This document shows, piece after piece, positions 1-13,154 of a stretch of 64,000 bases of DNA. Location: assembly GCA_015680685.1 (NCBI GenBank), contig MNCI01028261.1:390663-454662 (forward strand), read 5' to 3'. The position numbers were made by a program, and so were the translations under genes. The first letter of the stretch is position 1. Each line of letters begins with the position of its first letter. A model generated the notes under the pieces. It did no database searches. It had not been told where the DNA came from and was given only the letters and a program-made list of their open reading frames with translations. The stretch comes from Gnetum montanum. Lineage: Eukaryota; Streptophyta; Gnetopsida; Gnetales; Gnetaceae.

Positions 1-564
1 GCATAGACCCCAAATACGCCACTGGGTTACCAAGCGTAGATCCCCCTAGCTACACCACTGGGCTACCAAGCAGTCACACTTAAATGCTCATAATAAGTCG
101 TACTCGTTCCGCTTCTAGGAGTTTAAGGATGAGAGACTAATCATGATGAGTAATCGATTCCTTAACTAGCCGTACACACCCGTAGATGCTCGTAGTCAAG
201 TCGTACTCACACCGCGCTATGAAAGCAATGAATAACATTAAATAAATAACAAATAAATAAACTAAGTGAATGCTGCAATGATGAAGTAATCTCGATCTTT
301 ATTGCCGGTCATGTGCATGTCCAAGTACGGCACATTCGAATAAAGACACCGTACAATTACATTCACCACACTACGAGCAGACACGGGAAAAATTCTAACT
401 CTGGAGGGATCAAACTGCCAGAGCTTCGCTACTCTAAAACTGGGATCCCCAAACAAGGGAGAGCCGCCTCTTATTTATAGACATGGTGGCGGACTGCGAT
501 ATCGCGTACGCGATATCATAGGGGAAGATGCGATATCGCGTCGGCAGAACCGCGTCTCATCAGA
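1..564 (-). repeat. Partial LTR (LTR-A), Athila-lineage, GATATC family
   Basis: Reverse-oriented LTR cut by the window edge. Its U3 end is at 564 (TGATGAG on the minus strand) and a CTATAAATAA promoter box lies at 471-480. GCGATATCGC palindromes lie at 490-545, upstream of the box. It closely matches the LTRs of element C (13155-14198 and 18996-20200) over its whole length. The interior of the parent element, if present, lies left of the window. No polypurine tract is seen to the right, so this is a 5' LTR or a solo LTR. Confidence 0.85.
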
Positions 565-1140
565 TGCAAAACACTTTTCACAACCTTTAATGGATCAAAA
601 CTTCTACCTTACAAACCACATGTGCCCTTTAAACTTTTGCATAATTCATCAAGTATCACTCAATGATATAACAAGTTTTGGCACAAATATGGGTCAGAGA
701 AATTTTGGATCCCCCTCTTCCAATGTATTTGGCAACTATCAACTCTTCCTAAAATTAAGCAATTTCTCTTTTGCCCCCTTCACCAAGGTTTACCTATTGG
801 CAAATGTTTCGAATATTTTGGGATTCACAATCTTACTTGCCCTCTTTGTGGTGATAAAGAGGATTTTGTTCATGTGTTCTGGCATTGCCTCTTCACACAA
901 CACGTGTGGACATGGGCTTCCAAAGTTATTCCATCATGCAAGCTACTCAATATGATGTTATATTTGGCTTTTTGGTCAACACTTCTACTAATTTTAAATT
1001 TTTGTGAAAAGTTATTAAGCCTATTATTCTATATTATATTTGGAAGTATAGATGTAATGTTATCTTTCAAAAGATTGATTATTCCAATATCTATCTTCTA
1101 ACAACGATGGAGAAATTGCATATCTTTCACCTCATTGGTT
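565..1140 (+). mobile_element. LINE (non-LTR retrotransposon) 3' ORF relic
   Basis: A frame starting at 688 reads the zinc-binding segment found at the C-terminus of plant LINE reverse transcriptases (zf-RVT): FWIPLFQCIWQLSTLPKIKQ, then CPLCGDKEDFVHVFWHC with a C-x2-C...H...C pattern. Plant LINEs typically carry this as W-x-LP-x-K-x-K-F followed by C-x2-C. Upstream reverse transcriptase and endonuclease domains are absent, and the frame ends in stops after about 960, so this is a 5'-truncated dead copy. No poly(A) tail is seen. Confidence 0.7.
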
Positions 1141-2170
1141 TCCAACTCAAATCTCAAGCATCAAAGTTCAAAATGGATATTTATCTCCTACAGCCTTGAG
1201 AAAGGCCCATGTGTTCCAGCAACCTTCTTCAATAGAAATCTCTACACAAAAGCTTTTCTTTTTAAATTTGAGTGGAGTCACTAAATAAAAGTTTTTTTGT
1301 TTATTATCTAGAGCTATCTACCTCTACCTTGTCCAAATTTCTGCCACACTCTCTTACACCAGCTCAATTGCTCTTAGTTGATGGTAGTTTCCCAGATTGA
1401 GTTTCTTTCTTTGGCAAAAGGTTATTTATGAAAACGAGGTTATTTATGAAAACGTTTCCAAAATTTTTTGCCTAGTAATCTAAGTTTTCCATATATTTTT
1501 TTATGCATTTGATACTCTTTACTACTAATAAAACTTCTTTTCTCGATGTGCGTTTCTCCCCGCATCTGGACCGCCGCACTAATAGAAAATGCTCAGTTAC
1601 GTCCCATGGCAGCCACGTTGTGGAAACTATTGTTCCAGCGCACCAGCCCCTCACCGTCCACATCACCTCATCCGCCCTAGCATTGTCTGTTTGCCAACAT
1701 GCCGTCAATTGCGATAGCCCTGCTGCTGCTGCAAGGACACAGCCCTACTCGCTACGGTTGCGGTTGCGCAGCCTGTATTGGGCTGCACAGGCCTGATGAA
1801 CACGCCGCGTCATCAATTCTACTGCGGTGTCACCGTTCTCCCCACCACTCCGCTTCCGCGCTCCATTCACCTGCCTCACTCACTTCTCAAATTCTCTGCC
1901 GCCGCCGTTGCACCGAAAAACCGTGTTGTTGTTGTGCAGCTAAGGCTCCCAACCCCGTCACAATGCCAAGCCATTTCTTCTTCTTCTTTTTGTTGGTTAA
2001 AAAAAAACAAATAGTAATAGTAATAATAATATATAAGTAAATATAATATGCTTTTAATTAATTGTCAATTTATTCTTAGTTATTTTATAACTGATTGGTT
2101 GATAAGTTACTTTATAATATAATTGATTGATGGTTAGGTTACTTTGATTGTTAAGTTGTTTTTAATTGAT
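1141..2170. other. Unclassified DNA with a GC-richer island
   Basis: No gene is recognised. A GC-richer, CpG-containing stretch at about 1545-1965 contrasts with AT-rich surroundings and carries overlapping short ORFs on both strands with no recognisable domain. It could be a decayed host promoter or first exon. A TTC-rich run (1976-1990) and AT-rich DNA follow. Confidence 0.4.
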
Positions 2171-2229
2171 TAAACGTTGTAAAACCCATAGTCAACACCA
2201 TCATCAACCATAGTGGCAAAACCCATAGT

Positions 2230-3101
2230 CATGGGGAAAGCCACCACCAAACCAACCCTACCCTTACTACTAGTTGAACCCATATGAGTATTATGTTCAA
2301 CAACTTATTTTCCCAACTGGTTCTACCTCCCCTATTTCAAATCACCACTACAACTCTCCCAAATATCATCAACCCACAACATTCTCTGAAGGATCACCAC
2401 CTCACACCTCTCATCCTTCATCATATCCTTAATATTCTTGTACTTCCCTCCACCATATGTCACCACTAGCAACATAGGAAGGTTTAACACCAAATGAACG
2501 AGAGAATGCCACTTGTGCTATGAACATACATAGAAATGATAATGCCAGTAGATCTCCACCACAATCTCAAAAATGTCCTTTCTTTAGGATAGTTCCCACG
2601 CATAACACTTGTGGACCTACTAACTCATCTAGACCAGCATAATGCCAATCAAGTGCAACACCTTTCCTTTCATGACCAATGTCTTCTAATCCTACGCAAG
2701 GGCCAACATCCGTCATTACTACAACACCTAACAAAAGTGATGAATCTAGCACTATGGAGAGACAAAAGAAGAACCCATGCATAACTAATCATGATAAAGG
2801 GTGTAGCTGTGGGCTAGAAGTTCAAAATGTTAACACAACCCCTATACTGACTCACCATAAAGTTCAAGAACAAGTGTGTGAGCAAAAACCAACCTATGTA
2901 GTAGCCACTAAACCAAAAGACATCCAGTGGCTTGAAAATGAGAATATAAAATTGTTTCAAAGATGCATGAAGGAAATTGATTTGCTTATTAGTTCTAGAC
3001 TTAAGAAAACAGACCAAATAGAGGAATTAGACAAAAATATTTTACACTCTGATTATACACCGAAAAAGGATATTAAACACACACAGAGACTCAAGGATTA
3101 A
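2230..3101 (+). pseudogene. gag C-terminal region of element H, decayed
   Basis: The frame shows a Tyr/Pro/His-rich stretch, then a CPFFR block near 2572 and the SSNPTQGPTS segment, matching in order the C-terminal gag of elements C (CPFFKHGHRKG) and E (CPFFRHDHKKG). An open segment of about 140 residues (2679-3101) ends with a charged helical tail. Several stops interrupt the upstream part. The N-terminal gag is missing from the window. Confidence 0.5.
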
Positions 3102-3210
3102 AATAGAAAATCAAGGATTTTCTTCTTGTCTTGCTTCATGGGATTTATGACTCCTCTTGGAATGTATCATCACTCCTCCATCAACCAATAAAATGGAAGC
3201 TTTGTCTTTA

Positions 3211-3335
3211 CATGGTGTGGTTTCCATTTCAAGAAAAAAAAAAAAGAAAACAAGAAAAGAGAGACAAAAAACAAACACACACATAATAATGGAAATTCAA
3301 AACACACCCCTTAGACATAATAATGCACTACAAGC
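3211..3335 (+). repeat. Single A-loop hairpin unit of element H
   Basis: One unit of the lineage repeat: CATGGTGTGGTTTCC, an A-rich loop including 11 consecutive A, then TTCAAAACACACCCCTTAG. GGTGTG can pair with the downstream CACACC. Elements F and B carry two and three units respectively. Confidence 0.6.
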
Positions 3336-4176
3336 ACTAATCATGGAATTGGAAAGACATGTTACCCATGCTTGAAGGCACCCCTCAAACTAAGGCCCTT
3401 CCTTCTTTCTTTTCTTTTCTTCTTTTCTTGGAGTGATGATTATTCTTTAAGGTGGTTGTGGACTCATGGTGGTCAAAAGAAAGAAACACATCAATGCAAG
3501 GTCCTGTTCATGGTATGGACTTGATCTGAACTTGGACAGATAGGTATGCTAATCATTTTAATTACCTTTATCACAAGAACCTATCATGGATATGATCGAC
3601 TATATTACATCCCTATCTTTGAAATCCTTTTTCATCCCATTATTCACCTCATTGTTGCATGTGATTATGAGCCTTTTGATTTTGTGTAGTATAGTACAAC
3701 ATCCCAACCATGACAGTTGTGTGTTTTTGGAATGAAGGCATGGTCTACATTTAACTTCTTGCATGCCCACAAACATCTATAGAAGTGGTTATGCAAGGGC
3801 ATTGTGGTAGGAGCCTGCTTTAGGGAGGACCTATTTGCATAACTTTTGTTGATCATGGCTTTGAACTAATCTTCACATCCTCTAGAACATCAATGATAGT
3901 TTCTCTAAATTTATGCATAATTTTGGGACTACTTATCATCACTTTCAATTACTTTTTTACTTGTTTTTCTACTTTTTTGTTAAAATATCCTTCAAGTTCA
4001 ATATTTCTTGGCCATATTCTATATTAGACCTTTGGTTTCAATTGTTTGAAAACTTATGTGCTTCTAGAGTTACGCTTTTTAGTCATGGGGGCTATGGATG
4101 TTTGCTTTGAAATTTTGAAATTTTTCTAACATCCTATTTTTGAACATCATGGTAACTAATAGTAATTGATTAGAAT

Positions 4177-5017
4177 TGATGAGCAACGAGGTACCCCTAT
4201 GCCCAACCATATGAATCACTAAGGCATTATGTGTGATTCAATCAAATTCTATGAACCTATAGTTATCTAGTGCACTAGTTCTTCTAGGAAGTAAAATGGG
4301 CAATAAGAACATTCATTGTCTTCCCAACTACACTTGTCAGGTTCAAGGGTACGGTTTAAGTGTAATTGAGGTATATGATTTTTCTTACTTTATATTTTAT
4401 AGATTTGGTCCTCTACAACAAAAATGAAGAGTAGAGTAATTTAAAATCTAATTTGTTATTGCCTATCTAGCCTAACACAAGTAATTGCTCCACTTTCCTA
4501 AATACATCTTGAACACATATAACACTACTAGGCTACCAAACACTAAGCATTGTTGGGTTACCAAGTACTATATGAATGTTTAAAGTGATCATGCTCATGT
4601 TCATTAACAACTAGAAATAAATTACTTAATTCAAATACATTAAAGTAAAGAGCAAGAAAGTAAAATGCATTAAAGAAAATATTAATCTATTCTTAGTGTT
4701 GCAAGGATTGTCAAAAGAGTTCATTTTATTTCTATCACATTGTTGTGCTCAAGTACATCAGTGCTTGAACAAAGAACTGTACATTCTTAGACTTCTTTTT
4801 CAAGCACTCAGAAAATATTCTAACTTTGACAAAAAGAAATGGCAAGAGCTTCACTACTTTGACCAACAATGATCAAAAATTGATTATGCAAACTAGAGTC
4901 CATGCATAGTATTTATAGGCTTGGAGTTTATACTCCAATGTTTCATACATGATGTCACATCAAGACCTCGACATCGTGTATGCAATTTTGTGGTCAATAG
5001 CAAAAACACATTCATCA
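4177..5017 (-). repeat. 3' LTR of element B
   Basis: 841 bp, ends TGATGA...TCATCA, minus-strand TATAAATA at 4910-4917. It aligns along its whole length with 20543-21383. The U3 carries GATGTC/GACATC motifs where the GATATC-family LTRs carry GATATC. Confidence 0.92.
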
Positions 5018-5034
5018 TACCCCCATGATTGAAT
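5018..5034 (-). promoter_or_regulatory. Polypurine tract of element B
   Basis: On the minus strand reads TCAATCATGGGGGTA directly before the LTR start TGATGA. The same CATGGGGGTA-type tract precedes the 3' LTRs of C, E, F and H, here preceded by the shared GAGGATGAGTTTTCATT. This is the expected primer site for plus-strand DNA synthesis. Confidence 0.8.
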
Positions 5035-5054
5035 GAAAACTCATCCTCGAGTGA

Positions 5055-5364
5055 AGAAAAGAAGGAACAAGTTCTTTACAACATAATATATTGGGTAGGT
5101 ATGAGATTTTTGACTAACATACATACTAACTCAAATGGAACAAATAGACTCTAAATGCCCAAGTGTATAGAATTACAATTTTTACAAGATGGGGTGTTTA
5201 TGATAAGAGAAGTGAACACCTTGGATAACACTAACCTTCAACGCCTCTTGGTAGTAGAAGAATGAGAGAGAGAAAAGAGACTCAACAATCACGAACGATC
5301 CTCATTGTGTGGTACTGTTACATCCTTGGTAAAGATAGTCCTACTTCTAGTCCATGCTTCCCAT
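5055..5364 (-). pseudogene. ORF3 remnant of element B with splice-site-like leader
   Basis: The minus-strand ATG at 5364 is preceded by TTTTTTTTGTGATTACA and by a TACTAAT branch-point match at 5388-5394. This is the same arrangement as in C and E, but the final AG has become CA. Only about 300 bases remain before the polypurine tract, with stops at codon 6 and beyond, so most of the ORF is deleted. Assignment rests on position and on the leader, not on protein similarity. Confidence 0.45.
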
Positions 5365-6210
5365 TGTAATCACAAAAAAAATCAAAAATTAGTATGCAAT
5401 GTGTAACACATAAATGTTAAATGCCTTGTCTCGTTGGTAGTTACCCTCGGCTAGGTTGTGATTATGTTTGATTGCTTCCTTGAGTAGTGTTAGCAAGAAG
5501 GCTAACAAATAGGGTAGAATAGATAAGTGGTCCATTAAATTTAAAAAGGTTTAACATAAAGAAATATTTGAAGAGGATATAAAAATTCACAACAATAAAA
5601 AGGAAGGTGTATTGAAAGATGTTATGAATATGTGCATAATTGAATGTCATTGATGGGGTAATAAAAGAGAATTTGATTGTAAGAGTGTCTAAGGGTAAAG
5701 AACTTAACTAATCCAACCAAAAGATATGTAAGTGGGTCCTCCCTAAAGCAAGTATAGGCCTCTTATGCCCTTACATAACTTCAAACCAAAGAGTTCATAG
5801 GCTTCATAGATGATTAATGGTTACAAAAGGTTAAGTACAAAAACTTGGAGAAAACTAACTAAGAATTCTAACACATCAAACTAGGACATCGAACCAAAAC
5901 ATGAAACTAGCAATGAGGTGAGACATGAACAACATAGATGGATGAGAGAGAGAGTGGAATGGAGTTCCTTATTACGATCACATGAAGTCCCTTGTGAAGT
6001 TTTTGGTTAAATGACTTGACAAGATCCATCCTTAGTCTAGACCAAAACCAATCAAATTCAATGACTTTGCATCGACATTCTAAGACCAATCCATCCCCTG
6101 AGACACAAGAGTGCTCCCATAAAACAACCACCATTCCTTATTAGAGAAGAAGTAGGAAGTGAGGAAGCACCTTAGTTAGAGAGGACTAGTCTCATAACCA
6201 GTGCTTGTAG

Positions 6211-6462
6211 CCCATTTATTCTATCTAAGGGGTGTGCTTTGAATTTCCTTTTTTAAAAAAATGGCAACCACACCATGCAAAGACACATCCATTTATTTTG
6301 TCCAAGGGATGTGCTTTGAATTCTCATGCCCCCACACCCCCCTCCCTCCTTTTGTTTTATGAGAACACCACCATGAAAGGATGTATGCATTTATTTTATC
6401 TAAGGGATGTGCTATGAATTCTCATTATGTGTTTTTTTTCACTGATGAGAACCACACCATGC
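6211..6462 (-). repeat. Three A-loop hairpin repeat units of element B
   Basis: On the minus strand there are three tandem units of about 75-95 bp: GCATGGTGTGGTT, a purine- or A-rich loop of varied sequence, GAATTCAAAGCACACCCCTT and an ATAAATG spacer. The arms GGTGTG and CACACC are complementary. Homologous units lie at 30375-30576 (F, two) and 3211-3335 (H, one). Confidence 0.7.
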
Positions 6463-6939
6463 AAGGGCTTATTCAACTTCCTTTTATTGATTGGCATGGA
6501 ACAGTAAAAAATTCATGAAAACACACATGCACCCAAGCAAATAGAAAGGCACAAAGAATACCAAATCCTCTTGAAGCGACACCCTATTCAAACCTTTGAA
6601 TCCTTCCCAATTTCAAAAACTACCAAAGTCAAAAATTGATTGAAGTTTTATTAATGAAAAAGGAACTACATGTTTCCAAGACTAGGAAAATTATAGAGTT
6701 TGTGGATGGGTGGATGTTGTGAACTCACTACCTATTGCATGAAAATAAACAATGTTCTAATTATCCGTAACAAAATTCAAAGCAAGAAACCACACACCAA
6801 CAATCAAATAGCAAAAATAGTACATACCATCATCAAGTAACACATTACCAATGTACTTGGCACTTATTAATGAAATGTTAGAAAACCACACAAAAAATAA
6901 GTGTAAATTATTCAAGAAATAGCAAATGCACTAATGATG

Positions 6940-7050
6940 GTGTAAAATAAAAATTAAAAAAGATCAATAACATGAAAACAAAAAGATGTAAAATAAAAAA
7001 TGTGTAAAACAAAAATTGTAAAACAAAAAAAAGTTTGAAAAATTGAAGAG
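6940..7050 (-). other. T-rich tract after the pol stop of element B
   Basis: The minus strand is a T-rich run built from TTTTGTTTTACA-like pieces, immediately after the integrase C-terminus. Equivalent tracts follow pol in F (29800-29980) and gag in C (16738-16849) and E (47305-47420). Confidence 0.6.
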
Positions 7051-7199
7051 CCACTTGTATGGTTTACATGAGTGGCCATCTTCCCCATGACTAAGTTGAA
7101 AGAAGAGGATCCAAAATATGAAACGTGCTTGTTCATCTGATGAGGTGTTTGCTATGTTAGTTGGTGTATGCTCATGGAAAGGTTTAATTTGTTGAATGT

Positions 7200-10100
7200 T
7201 GACTAGATGTTTCTTGTTTGGGCTTTCAGGTTTATAGATCATCATGGCCCCAAAAGAAAAATTCTTGTAAATGATGTAAGGTCCTTCCCACAATGTTTGG
7301 AACTTAGTTCATTGGGGTACATGTGTAGGATTCCATTAGAGAACCTTATCTTCTGGTTGAAATTTGACTTTTCTAATTTTTAGATCATGATGCTTTTTGT
7401 TGTAGGCCTTGTGCAATGTGTTAGATGATAAGGTTACTAATCAATTTCCATCTAGTAGGTTGAGATTCATCAATCATTATTTTTGTGATAGACTCAATTC
7501 GAGGTCAAGGTAACAAGATATTGAAAGTGTACATAGTTTGGATTGAATAGGAAGTGATAGTAATTTTCTATACACATACTTATAGGGAGAATAGCTATAG
7601 AAAGTTTCCAAGTTAATTAGTAGGCCCAAAGGGCATCATTGAGCAGTTGTACTCCAATCCTTCCTATACTTGTTAATAGTTCTTGTTAGCATCCTTGTGA
7701 TTTCTCTATTGGTAACCTCAACTTGACCATTAGCTTGGGGATGTTAAAGTGTTGTGAGTTTATGTTCAACCTGCAAGCATTGCATAAGCTTCCAAAAAGT
7801 AATGCTTGTAAAGTGAGTTCCATTGTCAAAAATTAATGCATGTGGCACATCAAACCTATTTACAATATTTTTTTGTACATACTAAGTAATAGTAGAGGAT
7901 GTATAATCGATGATGGCTACTACTTTTTCCCACTTTGTATAATAGTCAACAATGACTATGATGTATGCCTTGCCATTTGACATGGGCATGATGGGACCCA
8001 TGAAGTCAATGCCCTAGATGTCAAAGGGTTATAGTGGTTGAATCCATTTTTGAGGTCCCTCCATTTGAGTAGTCATTCCACCATCTTGTTGGCATCATTC
8101 ATAAGAGTGGATATAATGGTGAGCATCCTTGAAGAGTGTTGGCCAATAATACCTTACCATTAGAATTTTAATGATCATGCATCTCCTAGCATAGTGTCCT
8201 CCACAAGGGCCTTCATGAGCATCTTGGAGAATGTGCAATTGATCAGCATCAGGGACATACCAATGAACTAGGCCATTGACACACACTTTGTAGAGGTGTT
8301 TTTTGTTCTCCATGAAGTGCTTTACCTAGTGAAGAAATTGCTATTTCTCTAGTTATCCAACCCTTGTGGCATTTCTTGAGTGAGAAGATAGGTGAGAATG
8401 TTATCATACAATTTTGGGTCATTAGGCCTTTGTTTAGTTATAGCCCTAACAAAGAGGAGTTTGTTAAAAAACATATTAGAGGGTGGGATTTCTTCCTCAT
8501 TATCATCCCATCACAACTGAGACAAGTGATCAGTGACCACATGTTTAGTGCCCTTTTAATCTACCATCGTAAGATCGAATTCTTACAAGATCACCAACCA
8601 TTGAATGACATGGGGACTCACCATTGGCTTGTTCATCAAGAAGAAAATGACACTATGATCCATGTGCACAAACACCTTATATCCAAGCACATAATGCCTA
8701 AATTTCTCTAGAACAAACACCACCACCATCTATTCTTTCTCTATAGTGATGTAGTTTAGTTATGCACCCATAATGCTTCATCTAGCGCAATGGATGTAAT
8801 ATGGACATTTATTATTATCTAACTATGTCAACATAGCTCCCAAGGAATAATTTGATGCATTCATCATGATATGAAATGATCTAGATTAGTCAAGTGCCTA
8901 TAGGATTGGAGTTTCTTCAAGCGTCTCTTTTAGTTACTAGAATGTTTTCTCACATTCTGTGGTCTAGACAAAGGGAGCATCTTCCTTTGTTAACTTGACC
9001 AATGATTTTACAATGTTAGAGAAATTCTCTATGAACTACTGGTAGTAGCTAGTATGTCAAAGGAATGATTGAACATCTTTAACTATTTATGGCTAGTAAG
9101 TCATTCCTTGGATTGTCCTTATTTTCTTAGGATCCAGTTCCGTTCCTTCTTGTGAGATTTTTTTCCCTAGTACAATGCCCTTCGGGACCATGAGATGACT
9201 TTTTTGCAAATTTAGCCACAAGTTAGTTTTGAAACATTGTTTTAGCACTTTCTCAAGGTAGTCTAGGGCTTGCTCAAACACAACTCCATAAGTGGAGAAG
9301 TCATCCATGAAGACTACCACACCACTACCAATTTAAAATGCTTAGGACCAAGCACTAAAATGTGGCAGGAGCATTGCATAGACCAAATAGCTTCTTGCGA
9401 TATGCAAAAGTCCCCTAAGGACTTGTGAATACCATCTTTGCTTAGTCTTCTAGTGCAATTTGAATTTGCTTATAGCCACTATAACCATCTAGAAAACTGT
9501 AGTAGTAATGCCCAGATATTATGTCAAGCACCTGGTCAACAAATGACAACAAAAAGTGATCCTTGAATGTTGCCATGTTTAGTAGCCTGAAATTGATGCA
9601 AACCCACCACTTTCCACCCTTCTTTAGCACAATCACGAGTGGACTAACCTTCTCACTATCCATAATGGGATAAATGAACCCCACCTCGAGGAGTTTCTTG
9701 ATTTCCTCCTTGATGATATGCTTCAATTTGGTTTTCAATCACCTCTGTGGCTATTGTTTTGGCTTCATGGCTAGGTCAATGTAGATGACAGGCTAACATA
9801 TCCTAGGATCAATCCCTATGAGTTTAGGATATGACCAAGAAAAAGCTTCTAACCATATTTCAATTACCTTCAACAACATCCTTTTCTATTCTGGAGCAAG
9901 TTTTGCATTGATTATAACTAGCTTCTCATTCTTCAAAAACACATATTCCATTCCAAGTGGTAGCATTTTCAATTCAAGGGGTTCTTATTTGAATTTTTCA
10001 AAAATTTCCAACTCTCCCTACTAAGTATCATCATTTATGTCATCAAAGAGTTGGTGATGAACCTACTCAAGTTCATCCATGCTTGTGACATTTACACATG

Positions 10101-10745
10101 TCAGGCACTCAGTTGGTTCCATGCAAAGTTGTGTTGCTTTCAAAATTAGCTATCAACAGCTAGGTGCCCTCCTATTTTATGGCTGCTACATATAGACACC
10201 TTTGAATTTTTTCTTTTGGTGCATACTATTTGCATGTAGAGATATATGCTTATTTTATGGCCCATAGTTTTTGCACATAATTGCACCTAGTATCACTATA
10301 TGTGATGCATGGAACTCTCTTCTTCTTGATTTTTTTAAATGCATTTTCTTTAGATATCTCTAGGGAAAGATCTCTAATGCATATTCTTGCATCGACAGTG
10401 CTTAGCCATGCCCTTCACATGATGATTGGAAAATCACCTTTGTAATTCTCCACTTTGATTACCAAGAAATTGGTAGGATAAGACCACCCACAAACAGTGG
10501 TCACAATGTTTACTACTAGTCCCAATGAAATAGTGATGGACTAGTCTATCAACTCTAATCTTATGTTGCTCTTCTTGAGAGGAGGTAGGTTCCAGGCAAT
10601 GTACATCTCATGAGAAATCAAATTAACACCAAAACTTGAATCAAGGAGAGCCTTACATGATTCATTCCTAGCAATCTGCAAGTAAATTAGAGGACTTCTA
10701 GGATCAACTAATTCTTGGGAAGGTTTCTTGCATATATCCAATTAG
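7200..10745 (-). pseudogene. pol of element B (protease-RT-RNase H-integrase), broken
   Basis: Minus-strand order: an aspartic protease with CKALLDSSFGVNLISHEMY (about 10640, usual LLDSG changed to LLDSS). Reverse transcriptase follows with VGFIYPIMDSEKVSPLVIV (about 9690), FRLLNMATFKDHFLLSF, and the catalytic FMDDFSTYG (about 9305), an Athila hallmark. RNase H is badly decayed (about 9090-8350). The integrase zinc-binding block reads DAHEGPCGGHYA (about 8220), and the C-terminal end reads GPYIIYKNFSFGAMMIYKPE (about 7280). Frameshifts and stops, many TAG, make it inactive. It is collinear with the F pol at 26128-29770. Confidence 0.85.
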
Positions 10746-11339
10746 ACATAGTGTGAGTAAGCATTATGATATGGATCCTTGGAAAACTTTAGTTTGAAAA
10801 AGGCTTGAAGAAATTTGATGTGGAGGAAGAGGTAGGAGTAGGGTTGTTAACTACGAGTGTATGAGAGGGCTTAGGTTAACTATAGGGTTGAAAGAAAGAT
10901 CTTTTCTTTGATCAAGCATTCCACTTTAGATGTAGATTAACAACCCTCATAGTATTGCATTGTTGTGATTGGATTGGTAGTTCACCCAGTAGAGGTGGAT
11001 CAGGTGGTAGCTGTGCAATTGGAGGAGGAGTATGTGCAAAGATAAGAGAAGGATAAGTATAAGAGGTGGTATCCCTTCTTTCATGTAGTGAATGAGCTTG
11101 ATAATAATTTGAAGGGTGGTAGTGAGGCTAGAAATTAGAAACATGACTAGAAGAGTCACATGGAGACATGGGTTGCTGAACATGATAATCATATGAATTA
11201 GGTTGTTGATAAGGGTATTGTTACCTTGGTGATGCCATCACCCATGATTATGGTTGCTACCACTATTGATACTATTCATACGGTTGCAGTGGAGCTCCAC
11301 TTGGATAATATAGTTATTGTTGGTGGAACTACCTAAGAT

Positions 11340-13149
11340 TACCTTGAGGATAAGGCAACCTTCTAGATGTTTGCCTTTGTGTAAGTTGAGGATGTAAGAC
11401 ATACACCCCTTTGTGTAAGTTGAGGATGTAAGACATACACCCTAGACTCCTATAGATGTGACATAATGGGGCAACATCCCTTAGGATGTTTATACTAACA
11501 GACGTCACACCCATGATCATCATCTAATTCACTATCCACAACTTCTTCGATTATAGCAATATTTCCCTTACCTTTATGATATGCACATTCAGCTTCCTTG
11601 CACCTCCTGTGCTTGTGATCATTAGCTTGTTCTCTGGACTCTTTAGCAATTTTGAGAAAAACTTGAAATCTATTATCCATTAAGTCCCATCACTGATCAA
11701 ACTTGGCAGTAAGATCAAACTAGAAGTTTTGAAGTGGAAAGCTTTTCTTATTCACCCCTTCATCAAATATGGATTCATCCTCACTATCACAGAATTGAAC
11801 CTCCTTGTTACAAATGGAAGGATCATAGTTGTACTCTTCTACACTTTCTCTTTTTCTTAGTTTTCCCTCCTCTTTAGTGACCTACTCTATTAATCTTTGT
11901 GTCTATCAAGCACTTATTTTTAACAATCACCCTTGGGAATAGATACCAAGGGTTTCCTCTTTTCATTACAAAGCCCATATATAGTGTGGTGAAGTTGAAC
12001 CAATTCAGAATAATCATGGGCAAGACATTTATGCATCAAGGCATAATATTGGCCAAGGGTAGCATCCAAGGTTTCATGTGCTCCTTGTTTCCACCTTTGA
12101 ACATGCTTCCTTAAGTTGGACACTCTAGAATTTGTTCGATACTTATCATTAAACAATTGAAGCATGGTACTCCATCATTTGATGGATTCTAGTTCTAAGG
12201 ACTGGTATCAGTTTTTTGCTTCCTTGATGAGTGTCCTAGGGAACAACTCCAATTTTTTCCACTCATTCTCTATGTTTTGAAAGGCATATGAATCTTGAAA
12301 AGCTTGAAGATGATTTTGCATATTAGAGTTATATCCTCCTTCAAATTGAGGAATACTGTCATGTCTAACTGTTTGATCTGACTATCTTTCACATGCCTTG
12401 TTGGGATTTTAACTACCTTTGCGATGTTAAGCATACTTTGGGTAGTAAATAGAGGCTCATCAAGGTCTTCATCATGGGGCCTATGATGCCCTCTACTACC
12501 CCTTTGTTTATGGTGATGTACCTCTCTTAAATGTCTACGCCCTTAATCTTGTTTTTCCTGATGATCCCTTTGGTTATTTTGGCCCTGTTGATCATTTCCT
12601 TCCTTTCGATCACCTCCATCATGATCTCACCCTCTATGGTCACAGTTAGAGCCAAAAGAAGATGATGATTATGATGAAGGAAATGAGGAAGGAGAACTAT
12701 CACAATCATGGCACCTACTTCCACCTCTTTGACAATTGCAACCATGATCACAATCTTACTTCTTGTCTACATCCCTATATTGATTTGCCCCTTCAGATCC
12801 TTCTTTGTCATTGGATCCCTTGTTACCAGAATTAGGATTGTGAACTATGGAGTGCATATTCTGGTTTTGACCTCCATCACTAAATTCAAAGAGAGGAGTC
12901 TCATTGAATGGAAAACCCCTAGAGAAGGATTGCCCTCTAGCTTGTTGGTATAATAGGAATGGAGAATCATTGAGTTCTTTGCCCTTCAAAAGTTCATAGT
13001 GCTACTCTAGCTATCAGTCCTATAGATTTTGTGCTTGGATGTGATGATAATCCTTGGTGTCATCATCTTCCACAATATACTACCCATGGTGGTCTTAAAG
13101 ATCACATCGTGCAAGCATTTGATAGAGCATTGTAGGAGTAGCATGATTA
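11340..13149 (-). pseudogene. gag of element B, main part, interrupted by element C
   Basis: Minus-strand gag fragments in order: a Ser/Asp/His-rich linker (about 12750-12500); NIAKVVKIPTRHVKDSQIKQ (about 12390); a capsid-like segment with LQLFNDKYRTNSRVSNLRKH (about 12165) and GQYYALMHKCLAHDYSE; then a charged linker and a zinc knuckle GCDVC, HPKGCCP (about 11510-11460, one stop inside) of the form C-x2-C-x3-H-x3-C. Several frameshifts are present. The N-terminal part lies beyond the C insertion at 20201-20382. Confidence 0.75.
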
Positions 13150-13154
13150 GGTGG

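Larger units (their letters stand above)
2171..4176 (+). mobile_element. Element H, internal part left of nested element B
   Basis: Plus-strand internal sequence of an Athila-lineage element. It holds the gag C-terminal region (about 2230-3101), a hairpin repeat unit (about 3211-3335) and the conserved motif GCTTTAGGGAGGACC near 3818. Element B is inserted at 4176/4177. The H sequence appears to resume at 21384 and runs to a polypurine tract and LTR at 22042. No pol lies between the gag end and the post-gag block, so H resembles the gag-only elements C and E. Its 5' LTR was not found; the left boundary is approximate. Confidence 0.55.

Noticed and set aside
1472-1796. Overlapping ORFs on both strands in the GC-richer island
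   Set aside because: Neither shows a domain and each is the shadow of the other; no start context or TATA box could be tied to them.
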